The notes below the pieces were generated by a model. It did no database searches. It was not told the DNA's origin and was given only the letters and a program-made list of their open reading frames with translations. The position numbers were made by a program, and so were the translations under genes. This document shows, one piece after another, positions 1 through 12,327 of a stretch of DNA of 64,000 bases; within the stretch, counting starts at the first letter, position 1; every line of letters starts with the position of its first letter. This DNA comes from Clitopilus passeckerianus. Lineage: Eukaryota > Basidiomycota > Agaricomycetes > Agaricales > Entolomataceae. The stretch is from NCBI GenBank assembly GCA_944990035.1, contig CALYLX010000145.1, forward strand, positions 744,001 to 808,000, written 5' to 3'.

Positions 1-1100
1 GCGTTCGGGTTCAATTGCCATTGAGTCGTCTACTATTTCTGCGGGGTCTCGCGAGCGGCGGAGGTGTTGATTGGTTTTGGAGATTTTGATAACGGATGTG
101 ATTGAGTAGTATACACAGGGAAAAGCTAGAAGGAGGGGAAAGCCTGCATAACTCAGGAATCGAAGCCTGTCGATGACTACTTCAGAACAAATAAAATTCC
201 ACGACAACGTAATTACGCACCATTCAGGCTCCGCATAGTCGCAGTGTAGGTCATCGCTTGGTAGACCTGAGTCCAGGGAGAATGTCACAGAAATTTGGAT
301 GACTGAAGCTATCAGAGGATATGCAACCAATGGGTACAAATATTTCCACTTCCAAGTGAGGGCGCTTAAATATGGACGATTTAATAAAAGTAAAGATGAA
401 GATAATTGCGGGAACGTACGCTTCGCCTCCGCCTGTCCAAGTCTTCGGCTTGTTTGCTGCTTCACACGTTGCCATTGTAAATGCAGCCGCGACTCCTGAC
501 ATGAGAAAGCTGGCAAAACCGATGATGATCGATTGGGCTGGTGATGACTGGAGCTTGAGAAAGCTGACAAGCTGGGTGGGCAGTGAAAGCACATACCTGT
601 GCAAAACGCTTTAGGCATTTGGAATGGATCCATCCGGTATATCAAGCCTAGTGACGGTTAGCGACTATTCAACAAAGCATATTTAGGTGACATACCCAGA
701 CAGAAAATTCCCTGCATTAATGTGCAACCAAAGCAGTACAGAATTGGGGCCCAATACGTCCTCAACGCACGCCCAAACCAGAACATGGTGACCCAGCAGG
801 CAATCAAGCCTACAAAAAACGAAGGAATCCAATGAGCTCGTCACATTCTCAATGCGACTCCCCTTGGAGGCAAATACATCCAAATCGCTAGCACTCACCT
901 GATAGCGAGAGGGAAAACCATGTCGCTCTAAGGCCAAACCCAAGCATAACACTTCGTCGACGGACGTTGGTCCTGCTCTGGTGGTCGTCGTTGAACCAGA
1001 AGAACCTGCCCCAGAGCTGAAACCGTTTAGTAGGTAATATTATGGGAGAAAAATCACGGCAGACCCAATACAGCGGCCCCGGCAATGCCTCGAGGTCATG
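1..1100 (-). CDS. Putative multi-pass membrane protein, partial (runs off the left edge)
   Basis: I do not recognise the family with confidence. Reading leftward, exon-like segments encode a Ser/Thr/Gly-rich stretch (around 1010-960). A hydrophobic segment containing LIACWVTMFWFGRAL follows after an intron (around 790-690). Next comes a segment with two helices (around 600-370) containing IIIGFASFLMSGVAAAF and AYVPAIIFIFTFI. A last hydrophobic segment near 150 contains YAGFPLLLAFPCVYYSITS and is followed by a basic tail. This layout suits a polytopic receptor- or transporter-like protein whose C-terminus lies beyond base 1. Further exons may extend upstream to about 1660, where a minus-strand reading frame exists, but I could not join them. 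The exact start is unresolved. Confidence 0.4.
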
Positions 1101-1953
1101 ACTTCAGGGACAGAAGGCAAAAACGTTTACCAGAATTGATATGCCCATTTAGAGAAGCAGGTCCTGAGATAAGATTGACTCAATTCATCCAGTCCGAGTC
1201 GGATCGTCCAACCCTACTTATGTTTTCAATGCACAACCAAGGGCGGCTTTACTTTGAGATCTTCGAGCACCAATTTCAGCGGAAAGCACAGAAAAACTGA
1301 GGAAAAACGGCGAAGTATATCGCTACAACGTGGGTCATGTGGTAATTGGGCTAAGCACTATTACGACTGTCAGCCTGTCAAGCCGTCCCAGAGCGCCTCC
1401 AAGTAACTCCTTTGGCGCACTTTTTCAGCCACAATCACAGACAAATGTCAAGCTCTGGAAAGCTTGGTCACGCCCCAGCAGCCCTTCGTTTCAGCTAGGT
1501 CGGGGGTATCAAAGAACGGTCTGGTGTCGTTGCAATTGACGATGCTATGTGCTTGAGCCTGGTTGTCGAAGGATACTTTCCATTGTCCCGCGTTTTGGGG
1601 ATAATGAAGTGCGATGCTCCGCAATGTGTGCAAAAAATTGGAAGAGAACAGGGTCAATGTTGCCAGGAGACGATCACTGCAGTTGCCATTTGGGATAACA
1701 AAACGCGCTAATTTAGTGGCTCTCAGGATACCTCCGTCTTTCCCACAATCGTTAAATCTCGAGTCAGTCAGAAGGCCGGGAAAGACGCCGGCATCTCCCT
1801 ATAAAGGCAAGTCCAGGACGCCAGCCGCTAGAAATCGACTTGTGCGGGTAGAAAAAAGCTTGAACAACTGGAATTTAGAAATAGTTTATACACGAAGGCT
1901 GATTCTAGCCGTTTCTATTCGGACGCCTTTCGTCACTTTTCTACGAATCGAAA
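1101..1953. other. No assigned gene
   Basis: No gene could be assembled here. A minus-strand frame at about 1448-1657 could be an upstream exon of the membrane protein to the left, but no clear splice path links them. The right end is the 3' flank of the PL4 gene. Confidence 0.3.
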
Positions 1954-4691
1954 TTAGTAAAGGCGAATAGCATCGAACACAAAGTTCGGCGACCTGGTGA
2001 GCGTGTCAGTACGAGGTTAAATGCTCCACAGGAACCATTTCCATACAGGTATTGATCTCCAGATGAGCCCGAAATGACATTGATGACTAGCTTGTTCGAT
2101 CCCGCAACAAGAACACCCGACGCTATGAGGGGTGCAAAAATCAGCATCTCTTCAAGAAGCAAGAAAAAACGAGTGAAAACGCACGGATGCTGACAGTGTA
2201 CAAGATGTTCTGACGAGATCGCAGTTAGAGATATTTGCAATAGCTGTACGTTGCCACTTCAATGACTCACATTACCGCGCCATGTTCCTCGTGTAACGCC
2301 TGAAATTTTGGTGGTAAGAATAGTGCCGTGAGGAATATAAGTCATCGCCATACCTCGGGAGTCGGGCTGCGACGGGGCAGGGGGAGCGGGCCCAGTCCAA
2401 CTGTTGACCTGAACCTGAGGACGACCGCCTAACATCCGCTTTGGTTAGCATCACGTTTGTGACCAAACATCAGCCAGACTAAACTCACCAGCAAACGCAA
2501 GAGTGGTGCCGATATCCAAGGTACGTGCGCCAACTAGGTCATACGGAGTCAGTAAGGAGGGAAAATGTGGAAGGAGGCCATTCTCACTTTGGCTGGAGCT
2601 GAGCGAAAAGTTGATCGTAACTGCTCCAACAGCCTTGAAAATTGCCATGGGGAAACCGCTGACGGCAGAGCCAACCGAGAATGTAACTGCAAGTAGCGTT
2701 TAGCTGAGGGGACATTTAATCTAGCATTATTCGTACTTGGACCCCATTTGCTCATGCGACTATCGCTCGGGCTGGAAGAATCAATTCAGACAAATCGTCG
2801 GTTGAAGGATGGGCCAAAAAAACATACTGCATCGTCTCAATTTTACTACGCGGAATGACGATCAGGGCCACCAAATATGTATTTAATGAACCTTTTGACT
2901 CACTCTGCATTCAAGAATCCTCGGGGCGTTCCATCGAAGTCGCCGATTTGCCAAATGGTTGAAGGGTTCTGTGGGACAGGGGGTGAGCGAATCTACCAGA
3001 TAGATTGAGGGTGCACCCCCTACGGATTCTGCCGACGCGATATTCTTGGTTGCAACGCCACCAGCACTGACGGAGACGCTTGTGGAGGCAACTGCTAATT
3101 CAACCTTATAGACTGAGGCACAAGTTAGTTCGTTATCGTGGCAGTTGTAAAGGTGTACGAAGCCTTACGAGTCATTGTGTAGGTTCCTGGCTTCATGTAC
3201 GGGCTGACGAAATTTCCAGAGGAATCAGTTCGAACCCTGAACGAATTTGATTAATTTGCTAATTCGACGGCAAAGTTCAGGAAAAGCCATACCAGTACTG
3301 GGCTGCGCTATTGCTGAAGCCGATGGATTGGAGCGACGCCCAGTTGGAGGCAATACCGGATGCCTTGCCACTAACGCGACCACGACCGGTGGTATCCAAC
3401 CAACCGCTCACACTCAAACCACTCCAGAAGGATGTATCTGGATCGGAGGTGAGTGAGGTCTCCTTTGGTACCTGGAGTGCTTACCGATGGATGCTGAGGG
3501 AGCAGATCCTGTCGTGAACCAGAGAGCACTATTCAGGAATTAGAGGTTATAATTGACCGAAGGTACTTGACAACTGACTAGGGCCCCATCAAGCCGGTGC
3601 GGTACGCTAGCCGTAAACAATGAGTACGCAGGTGCTGGCTCGAGAAACACCAGACTCACATTCTGTTTGAGTATGTCCGGAGTTCTTGAGAGAAAGAACG
3701 AGTAAGCAAAGGCACGAAGTCCAGAGAATGGGTGTTTACCATATCTGAATAATCGCAGGTCAGTGAGGTCGACGACCAAGGCTAGTTGAGTGTAAAACTC
3801 ACAGAAATACAGCTCTTGCACGCTCCCACCCTGATTGTCGATATCACGGAAGAATGGTCCACCAGAGGATCCCTCATATCCCGTGCCAGGAATGATCATG
3901 TAGACACCCACCCCGCTTCCCGTTACACCATGGACTTGGTCATCGATAAACTGGTGGGAGGAGTAGAATTTGGACCTGGTCTGGCCGCTAACGGTGAAGA
4001 CATCGCTACCCTCGATAGCTGTACCGCCGTTGATATCTGACGCAGTGGGGCCGTTGGGTACGGACGAACGCTTGAGGCGAGCAATGAACCTCAGCTCGCC
4101 AACAGAAGGCTCGCCAGTGATGCTGCAAGGAGGCCAAGGTAAGAAGGCAAACATATAGCATCAGGAAGAAGATGACGCACTACGTAGCCATGTGAATGGC
4201 AGGGTCCTTGTATCGAGCAACATAGTACCTTTGTAGGGTCAGACCTTCCGTTTCAAAGGTTCATTACGGTCTCCTTACTGCGTCAACGATCCTGCCGTAC
4301 AGGTAATCTTGATGTAGTTGTTGCTATTGCCGGTTCTGACCCAAGAACACGATGCGCCAATTCCAGAACCGATTTGACTCCACTTTCCTCCAGTGTCTTG
4401 AGTCTGTAACGCTTGGTAAATTGCACGCATAAAACTTGGCTGTCGTCGAACTCACCTCAATTCCATTGAAGACCATGGAAGTGATGTCACCGCTAGTCTT
4501 GTCCACTAATATGCACGTCAATTCAGGCACTCCCTTTGATCTGGGGGGAGCACCCGACCTTTGAAGACAAGCCCTCCATCGGTAGTCACCGTGTAGGTGT
4601 TCCCGGACTCAACGAGTCCAAAGCCAAGAACACCCAAAATGAGTGAGCTAGCGCCCAAAGTGAGCAAGGTCAATAATTTCTTGCCGAACAT
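1954..4691 (-). CDS. Secreted rhamnogalacturonan lyase, polysaccharide lyase family 4
   Basis: This enzyme cleaves the rhamnogalacturonan-I backbone of pectin by beta-elimination outside the cell. The start at 4691 opens with a hydrophobic signal peptide ([15 protein letters not shown]...). About a dozen short introns must be removed. Spliced frames give family-typical strings in order: [52 protein letters not shown], then [20 protein letters not shown] and [15 protein letters not shown]. The middle and C-terminal domains follow with [33 protein letters not shown] and [14 protein letters not shown], and the protein ends [12 protein letters not shown] at the stop (1954). An apparent stop after GLMGP falls at an exon edge: splicing TA|GT...AG|T restores Tyr. 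The gene therefore looks intact. The catalytic Lys and His were not pinned to positions. Confidence 0.92.
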
Positions 4692-5402
4692 AGCAGTGTC
4701 GCCTCAGATAGAAATTTGCCTACGACGGGAGCAGTTCGAGCTTGGTGGGGCATTTATAGGCGCATGGATACCCCAGAATCTCCCGAACATTACCCACTCA
4801 ACATCTTGAGCGGGTCCGATGTACCGCGCAACGACGACGTCAGGTCGGTCAGGTTGCTTGGACTTCCAAGGCGGCAAGTGGCTTGAAACTTCAGGACCGT
4901 TAGCGGACCGCTTTTAGAGTTCGAAGACACTCTCAGCGTCACCCTCGTGATGCGCTCCCTCATTCAAACCTGGGGAAGAGGGTAGAAACTGGCGGACCAT
5001 CATCCCGCTGAGTATATGCGGGGTTGCTCCGAGACGGCTCGACCGTGATGCTTGTCGTGAGGCATGGCCGCTGTCCGCATCGAATTTACCTCAACTCCCG
5101 GAACGTGACCTTCCCGGAAAGTCAGGCGTTGCTTGTCTTTTCAAAATAGCCTGTGTGCAACAAAAAGTGGTTTCTTTTGGAAGATGGTATTGCAGCATCA
5201 AGGTTGGCTGTGAGAGGCAGGCGACGCGTCCGCTTTGATTGGCTTTGTTTCCTTCAAACCCATCTGATGCTTTATATGAGACTTCGGAGCCGGCCTTACA
5301 TAAATATTGAATTGAAAGCTTGGAAAGCCTCATTTTCAAATTCAATATCATTCATTCACGCGACCAATCCAACAAGCAATACAAACGGCACCGCGTTCAA
5401 GC
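4692..5402. other. Promoter region of the PL4 lyase and 3' flank of the PTEN-like gene
   Basis: No coding exon was recognised. The PL4 gene and the PTEN-like gene both run leftward, so this stretch should carry the PL4 promoter and the PTEN-like terminator. No distinctive element was identified. Confidence 0.4.
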
Positions 5403-7725
5403 CTATTCCTCATCCGCCTGCACGGCAGAAACAGCCGTATCCGCATCCGCACCTCCCGCCTTCCCAACAGCCGAAGTCACAATCGCAGTAGCCTCCCCAA
5501 CAAGTCCCCTCTCTTCACTTCCCTCCGGCTCCAAACTCTTCGCCTTCACCTTCTCCGTATCCACAGCAGACACCCACTCCATCTCTATCTCAACATCAAT
5601 GAGACTCTTCCCAGCACCGATTGGGAAATCCACCTCCTTCCGCGTCAGTAGCAATTTGGAGGAGATGGCTTGAGAGCCGTCCTGAGATCCAGGTGGAGGC
5701 GGGAGATGGAAGGCAGGTATGAACCAGAGCCAGCCCATGAAGATCTGCGATGTGGGTTCGCTTCAGTCTCTGCGGTAGGTGGGTTGAAACTAAAAATTAC
5801 CTGATCCATGTACAGCTTCATCCGAACTTCTCGTTCAGCATCAACTATGATGCTTTTCTTCGAAGACCTTTCGGATTTTTGGGGGCTGAGAGTTGAACCT
5901 TTCTTGGTAGCCCCTGTACCTTGTTTCTTTGGAGGAGCCAGAGAAGCGCTCGAGACCGCAGGGGTGGTTGGAAGGTCTTCCAGAATAGATGCCGTTTCAG
6001 ATTTTGGGAGCATCTCTTCATCGAGCAGGGTCTGCTCCTCCGCTTTCTGAGCTTTCGTTTCCTCGGAAAGACTTCCCTTGAGGGTGTCCCAAGAGGAGGT
6101 GGTCAAAGGATATAGATTATATGTATATGTCTTGTTGTCCTGTAAAGATGAAATGGATATCCATAGTTCTTCGTGAAGTGAAAAACCAGAAAGTTACCTT
6201 CTCTCCCTCAATTTCGACAGCCCCACTGTCATCACTGACACCCATCCTCGCAAAGCTCCTGACAATCTTCTTCTTGTCCCATTTATCGTCCTTGAATATT
6301 TCTCGAACTTCCTCCGACTCATTCTTCTCTCCATCCGCCAAAGGCATACTCGCCGACCCCTGCCTCCTGACACCTATATCGCCGCCTTCAACATCTCTAG
6401 TCCATCTCTCCCACTTCTCCAACATCTCCACGAACTCATCGTTGTATCTTGCCACCGAGATCCAGACTCTAGGAGCGCCGTGATACCCATTCTGCTTTTC
6501 TTCCCCTTCGTGGATTCTTCTGTGCCCAAGCAGCATACCAGCGGCTTTTACCAGAGTCGATGTTGCGAAAGACGTTTCTTTCATCCTGATCTTGACTCCA
6601 GTCAACCTCACTTTCAGCTTCCTAGCAGGATCTTGCTTGAGCATAGAGGGCGAGGTAGGGATGGAAGGGAGCCGCCAGAAATATTCTGGCGCGGCGTTGT
6701 CGAGTAGTAAAGCCCAGTAATAGAGGTATCTGCGCTGACTGGGTATACTGACGCCTTGTTTCTGCTTCTTTGAAGGCGAAGACGGGCGTTTCATCCTCCT
6801 CGAGGTATGCAGATCTAAGATGTGACCCAATACATGAGGTTTAGGCTTAGTCCCCGAGGTATTAGCTGTCCCCTTCGGTGATTTGTTTGTAGTATCGAGA
6901 GTAGAAGCTGGAGTAATGGACCGTGGAGATTGTGTTTGTGTCGCATGTTCGACAATTGGCTCGGAAATCTCAGGTTCCTCACAGAGCTCTTGTGGGGACG
7001 TTTTGTCATCGACGTCATCAGGAACGACGGCCATCGCGTCGTCTGCACGTATGTGAGCCCATTCTTTGGCAGTGTAGCTTCGTTGTAGCTTGGGTGCAGT
7101 GGGCAGTTGATCATGGCTCTGAGAGAGCAGATAAGCACAGGCCATAGAACCCGATCTTCCTTTTCCAGCTGTCAGACCAGTTGAAGTCAGTATTATCCGA
7201 GTAGTTGAGAGCAGCGGAGAGCGGACCTTTGCAATGCACAACAGCCACACGATCTGGTGAGCCACTAAGCCAGGCTCGTATCTCACGGACGACGAGAGGC
7301 ACGATTGCCAGTGGTGGAGCACTAATAACGGATGGTAAGTCATCTGGCATTAAAGCAAAATGGAGTCAAGCAAAGCATACTGGTGGTCAGGGAACGGATA
7401 TCTGCTAACTCTTCCCTCGAAGAAGCCTGCATCGTATGAGTTCTCCCTGACAGGACAGAAGTTGAAGATCCAGTAGTTCTTCCCATGCCGTGAATCTAGA
7501 AACTTCTTCGCGTCCTCTCGTCGATTGCGATATAGTCCCTCCACTCCTGATGCTGGGTATCCCATGATGATTACATTGTCTGTTAGATACACGAGATCTT
7601 TGCAACGTTAGATACCGAGCTTGAACGAAGCCGTTACTTTTGAACTTACCGAGTTCTAGATCTAGTTTCCCATCCTTGAATCGAGCTTTGTCACCTGAAA
7701 CTAGTTTTCGTATGAAGTCAGTCAT
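5403..7725 (-). CDS. PTEN-like phosphoinositide/dual-specificity phosphatase
   Basis: PTEN-family enzymes dephosphorylate the 3 position of PI(3,4,5)P3 at the plasma membrane. The start at 7725 (MTDFIRKLVSGDKARFKDG) matches the PTEN N-terminus. Next come VIIMGYPASGVEGLYRN, then a phosphatase loop split by an intron inside it. The joined loop reads VVHCKAGKGRSGSMACAYLL, which is the HCxxGxxR signature with the Lys pair typical of PTEN. The C-terminal half holds a C2-like region containing VRLTGVKIRMKET-type strands in altered form and a long Ser/Pro/Glu-rich insert. Its last exon (5738-5403) begins MGWLWFIPAFHLPPP after an intron and ends in an acidic tail. There are at least five introns. The insert and acidic tail make it longer than animal PTEN, as is common in fungi. 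Confidence 0.9.
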
Positions 7726-7997
7726 GGCAAGGAGGAGGAAACGCAGGCAGAAGGGTGTTCTGAGCCAAGAATACGACCAGGCAACTGTCATGACATCATG
7801 GCAGGTGGCTACGCGACTTTGATGAACCCGCCGGTCAAAGCGGAAGTGAGAAAAAGATAAACGAATGGATTGCATATTCCATCATACTGTGCATAATTGA
7901 CATAAATTCATAGAGGGCATATAGTAGTGTACTTATGGCACTCGCAAAGGGCGAAATGAAATAATTAGGCAAAGGTGAGCCAAGGTAACAACCATAG
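7726..7997. promoter_or_regulatory. Upstream region of the PTEN-like gene, with a GTCAAAGCGG copy
   Basis: This short gap lies between the PTEN-like start and the stop of the first SRA gene. It contains GTCAAAGCGG at 7834-7843, the same decamer that is clustered upstream of the second SRA gene and cyclin B. Confidence 0.3.
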
Positions 7998-9379
7998 TTA
8001 ATAACGACGTCTGCTTGAACTGGGTTGCGATTTAGGGTCGGAAGGTTGAAGCTCGAAAGTTGGGCGAAGGAGCTGTCCCTGTGCATGATATGTGCTGGTG
8101 GGAGGTGAGGCCCGGTCGAGCCTGGGTTCTGGATAATCAGGTGGGTGAATAAGGATTCCTGGGCTCCTCCCATCGCGTCGTATATGGGTAGGACCAGCAA
8201 AAGGGTGGCGACTGGCAGCTTTGCGGGTTTCTAGCATCAGATAAGATGAAGGGCTATCGTGGCGGACGGGGGAACGGGAGCGTTCGCGGTCAGATCGACC
8301 AGGTGTACTGTAAGGGTTTGGCCACCACTTTGTGCCACCTAAGCCTCGTTCTGGAATCGGATCCTGGCTAGACTTGCGCTTTTGAGAAATGTAAGCGAGG
8401 GAGTAACAGTAGTTCAGATTTCTATCGTACCAGCAGTTTGAACATGCAGATTTTGTACCCTGAACGGTCTTTCTTGGTCGTCACCTGAAGGATGGGTTAC
8501 TTTCTCAATGCTACGCATTTGAACGGAGGCACTCCCCTCGGTAATCTGGTAGAGCCCATCATAGCGATACCTATTTACAAAACTCATCAGCAGTTTCATC
8601 ATATTTTCCGCGAGAGACGTACCCCTTCATTGGCGAATATTTTGTGTTACATTCAGAACCTCGAATAACGCGAACGGGTTTCCCGTTCTCGAATGATGCC
8701 TGCTTAGACTTCAGGAAGGAGTGACAGATAGTTGACAGGCAGCCTACCTTTAACCACTCATTTCCGCGAACCCATTCCTGATCTCCGACTTGCTCGCCTC
8801 TATGGATTGGCTATGGGTGGGGTTTACTAGGATGCAATGAATAACGATCAAGATGGTACGAACTACATATCCCCGCATTTCTTTATGGTCCAAGTTGTAC
8901 TCTCGCGAGTAACCCTTTCCTATTGTGAGTGAAATCAGTGACTAAAAAACCTGAAGGCATTCGAGAGTCGGACCTGTGCCGCTAAGCTCGCTGAAAGAAG
9001 AATCAGATCCCTGCCCACCGCTTGAAGAGAGCCAAATAACTTACATCCTATCACCCTTGTCCACAGTTTCCTCATAGACCCCATTAATCACGACCGAAGA
9101 TGCCCCCGTAGTAGCACTTCCGTCAACACCAGCGACAAGCGGACCGTGAACCCCAGCAAGACGTAACTCTTCTCGATTTTGGAAGCAGGTTCCGACCTCA
9201 ATTCCACGAATAGCCCCAAACTGCCTTGCAAAGGGACTTGGACCCGAAGATACTCTGCGAGGCGAAGGCAGTAGTGGACTCTCGATTGATCTTCCGGGCC
9301 TTCTCGAAGGCGTCACGTAGGGTGGGGTTGGAACAGGATTCCGACTCGAAGAGGGTGGTGTCCTTGGAGAAGCGTACAT
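7998..9379 (-). CDS. SRA/YDG-domain protein 1 (methylcytosine-reader fold)
   Basis: SRA domains flip out and read 5-methylcytosine or related modified bases in chromatin. The start at 9379 is followed by about 45 residues rich in Ser/Pro/Arg, then the SRA core. That core contains FGAIRGIEVGTCFQNRE, LRLAGVHGPLVAGVDGS, SVVINGVYEETVDKGDRM, and further on GYRYDGLYQI, the YDG motif that names the family. Several introns of 50-60 bp split the domain. The C-terminus is an arginine/serine/proline-rich tail ending in SSSRRRY at 7998. No RING, PHD or SET domain is visible, so this is a stand-alone SRA protein rather than a UHRF1 or SUVH type. A second, more divergent SRA gene lies immediately upstream on the same strand. 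Confidence 0.85.
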
Positions 9380-10172
9380 AGTTCCTGATTATCGGTGTGG
9401 ATGGGTGGTTCTGCGTTTCTGGCCATACTTAGCCCAACTTCAGCAAGGTTATATACCCTGGCGTAATGCCAAAGCGGATGCAAGATGTGTCAGGCCATAG
9501 GGAGACAACAGGTTTGAGTGTATTACCCTGTTTGGTAATATAGCGAAGGAAGTTATTGTGATTGTGAGATGGAGTAACGTGTTCTTGAGAATGAATAGGC
9601 AGCAAAACGTCGTGGCCATGTGCAAGAAAGTGACACTGCCACCTTGCAGAATGAAAAGGAATGAGGCACAGTGACGTTCGGGATAGTTCTCTGACCACCG
9701 TCCACCAATGGAGACAGATTGTGTGATATTGGCATGCGTTTTTGGCATTGTGTTGTTGGCACGAGGACCTTGGTTCAGAACATGATCATGGCCAGCAACC
9801 TTTCGATCTGTCCTAAGAATGGCAAGGTACAAAGCGTGGTGAATCGAGGTCGTGTCTCGCCTTTATCCGCAGTGAAGAGTCCGTCCTCAGATCATATTGT
9901 ATGAAGCTTCAATATCGATCACCCTGCATTGCCAGAGGAAGAACATGATCATCACCGTTCAGAAGGGAGTGATTGAAGGTGACGAGATGGAACAAACCCC
10001 ATCACTCCGACATTGTCGGACTTCACTTCATACTTCTCCCAACACTCCTACGGGTCAAAATTAAAAGATTCCATAGAGCAGCGCATAGCAGGCATAAGTA
10101 GGTACATATTAGCATACTGTAGTAAAGAATTGCATATATTTTGGTCAATCAGATACTTGGCGGGGATTTCTC
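9380..10172. other. Intergenic region between the two SRA genes
   Basis: No coding exon was recognised. It carries the promoter of SRA gene 1 and the terminator of SRA gene 2. Long overlapping frames on the minus strand (9429-9832) resemble no family and lack codon bias that I can see. Confidence 0.35.
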
Positions 10173-11396
10173 CTAGGCCTTATTCGAGCTCTGGTTGTTC
10201 CTCTTCGGAATCCTTGGGAGCTTCCTGACATCTCCCCTGTGCGTAAGAAGGGCAAAAATGTTGTTGGAACAGGTAGTTGGATGTTGGAAGGCATTAGATT
10301 TTGTGTCTGAACAACTTGTAAGTGATGTCGTCCTGGAAGGTTCAGATCCAGTGGTTTCTGCCCTCCTCGAGGCTTGTCTTGCAGAAGGTTGGATCTGAGA
10401 GAATTCGGTCGTTTGGATGAAAGCAGGACCATTCCACCTCTGGCGAGGGTAACTGTGGTTAGGCAGACCAGTATCTTTGCCGATAACAATGCGCTGCATC
10501 GATTTGGTGAGAATTCTATCCCTTCGACGATAATTCCAAATGACCAACCTCTAGACCAAACTTGCAGACTTTGAAGCCGGATTGTCCTACTTCCCTTACA
10601 GACTGCCCGAAGGTCAGGAGCAAGGTCAGTTAGACTTCGAAAGGTACATACCCATACAAGACGGTATAAACCATCGTATCGGTATCTGTCGAAAGGTGAG
10701 GGCCTCCTCTGAGGTCTCTCCGAATAGAACTTACCCAAGCACAGGAGAATACTTGGGATCGCCTTTGCATCCACGGATAACACGAACGGGTTGAGTAGTG
10801 CTCTACAGTTCCAAGGATGGTATGAGCATTAGTCAAGAAACCGCCGAAAAGTCATACCCTCAACGCTTCGTTGATACCTTTCCACTGCTGGTGTCCCACT
10901 TGGCTACCAAGAAAGATGCGAGGCTGCGGACTATCAAAAAAAAAAGTCGATGGTGCAGGCTTTCATGACTGACCCAATATCCCTTCACCATTCTCAGACG
11001 CTGCCTTAACCGCTGCGAACAGCCTTTTCCTCGACCTGCAACTATGCTGGTTGGGTGTTAGCAATCAGAGAGTGCGTCGAATAAAGCACAGCGTACATTC
11101 GATCTCCATCGTCCACATTGTCTTCGTATCCTCCGTTCAGTACAATGGAGAACGAATTGGTGGTCCTGTCTTTTGTAATCCCTTGCATGAGTTGATTGTG
11201 CACGCCTGCCTTCATCATGTCTTGCCGACATTTGAAAGTCGTCCCAACTTTCACCCCTCTTGAGGCATAGGCTGTTGCACTGGATGTCCCGCATAAGAAA
11301 AGCGTTCAGAAGCACTGTCTGTGAGCAACCCACAATTTCATCCCGATGAGGATGGATTCCAGTATTGGGACCTTCAAGATGATTTGCTGGGAGCAT
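10173..11396 (-). CDS. SRA/YDG-domain protein 2 (divergent neighbour; 5' end uncertain)
   Basis: This is a second SRA domain. Exons read VKVGTTFKCRQDMMKAGVHN, SIVLNGGYEDNVDDGDRM, PQPRIFLGSQVGHQQWKG, then GYRYDGLYRLV and GQSGFKVCKFGLEV, in the same order as SRA gene 1. The final exon (about 10530-10173) encodes a basic Ser/Thr/Gln-rich tail ending in NNQSSNKA. The residues before VGTT do not form the usual FGxIxGI lead-in, and no ATG-led first exon was convincing. The 5' end is therefore uncertain and the gene may be partly decayed. It probably arose by tandem duplication with SRA gene 1 followed by strong divergence. Confidence 0.6.
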
Positions 11397-12327
11397 CCCG
11401 GATGGATTTACATTTTATATCTTCTAAAGGTCAAAGCGGATGCCAAAGCGTCTTCGTATGAGAGAGATAGCAGAGGCAAAACGTGCCTGCTAATAGGTCA
11501 AAGCTAGGTCAAAGCGGCTAAACCTTCCTCATAACCATGTGGAGCGGGTTTTTCTTTTAAGCGTGTCAAAGCGTCTCATGGGTATGCAGAAAGTTGCGCG
11601 AGCTTGTGTAAATTGACTCGAGAAGGTTTTTTCCACAAGCCAGGCAATTTGAGTGGAACGTAAAAGTCGAAGTGCAAAGCAAATACAACGCAGACCAAAA
11701 GCAGATCATGATGACGACTTGGATGGAAGGGCAACGCTCGAATGTGACAATGTTACTGATCTGTGACTCATCTGTGACAGAGGTTTGATGTCGAACGCTC
11801 GACGATCGAGGGCATCAACACGAGAAAAGTATTTGCAAGGAAAATGCTGCACAATTTGTCGGTGTGAAAGTTCTACCACAGGAGACTAGCTTACATACTG
11901 TGGTGCATATGTTTCTCCTTTCATTGGTTGGTTAACAGTTATTCGTCAGCCACGTTACCAAGTTAAAATTCAACTTTATCTCCGCGCAACATCTGTGCTA
12001 CATTCTTGAAAGTTTTGAGCCAATTTGAAGAATCGAAAACGCTCCCACCGGTGTGAGCGTGAACTTTGTCGGTGTGGCGCATCATGAAATACGCGAGGCG
12101 CGGCCACGTGATCACCGCGTTCCTGTTGTTTGCAACTATTTCGTTGTGGAAGGCATCGCTTGGCCATCACCTCGCGGTTCTCATTTCTTCCTAGTTCATC
12201 CACCCGAACCCTGTGTCCTTCAGCGAGCATCGTAGCTCGTCTTCATACCCCCTCCTTTCCCCCTCAATACCCCAACTGGTCGACGTCGACGATCGTTAGG
12301 ATCAAAACACTTTTCGCTGGTTGAAAA
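11397..12327. promoter_or_regulatory. Divergent promoter between SRA gene 2 and cyclin B with GTCAAAGCG repeats
   Basis: The SRA gene is transcribed leftward and the cyclin rightward from this roughly 0.9 kb interval. It contains a cluster of direct repeats related to GTCAAAGCG: 11430-11439, a variant at 11442-11450, 11508-11517 and 11565-11574, with a partial copy near 11497. No ORF with family resemblance was seen. Confidence 0.4.

Noticed and set aside
9429..9832. Overlapping minus-strand frames between the two SRA genes
   Set aside because: The frames overlap each other and match nothing recognisable; no consistent codon use.
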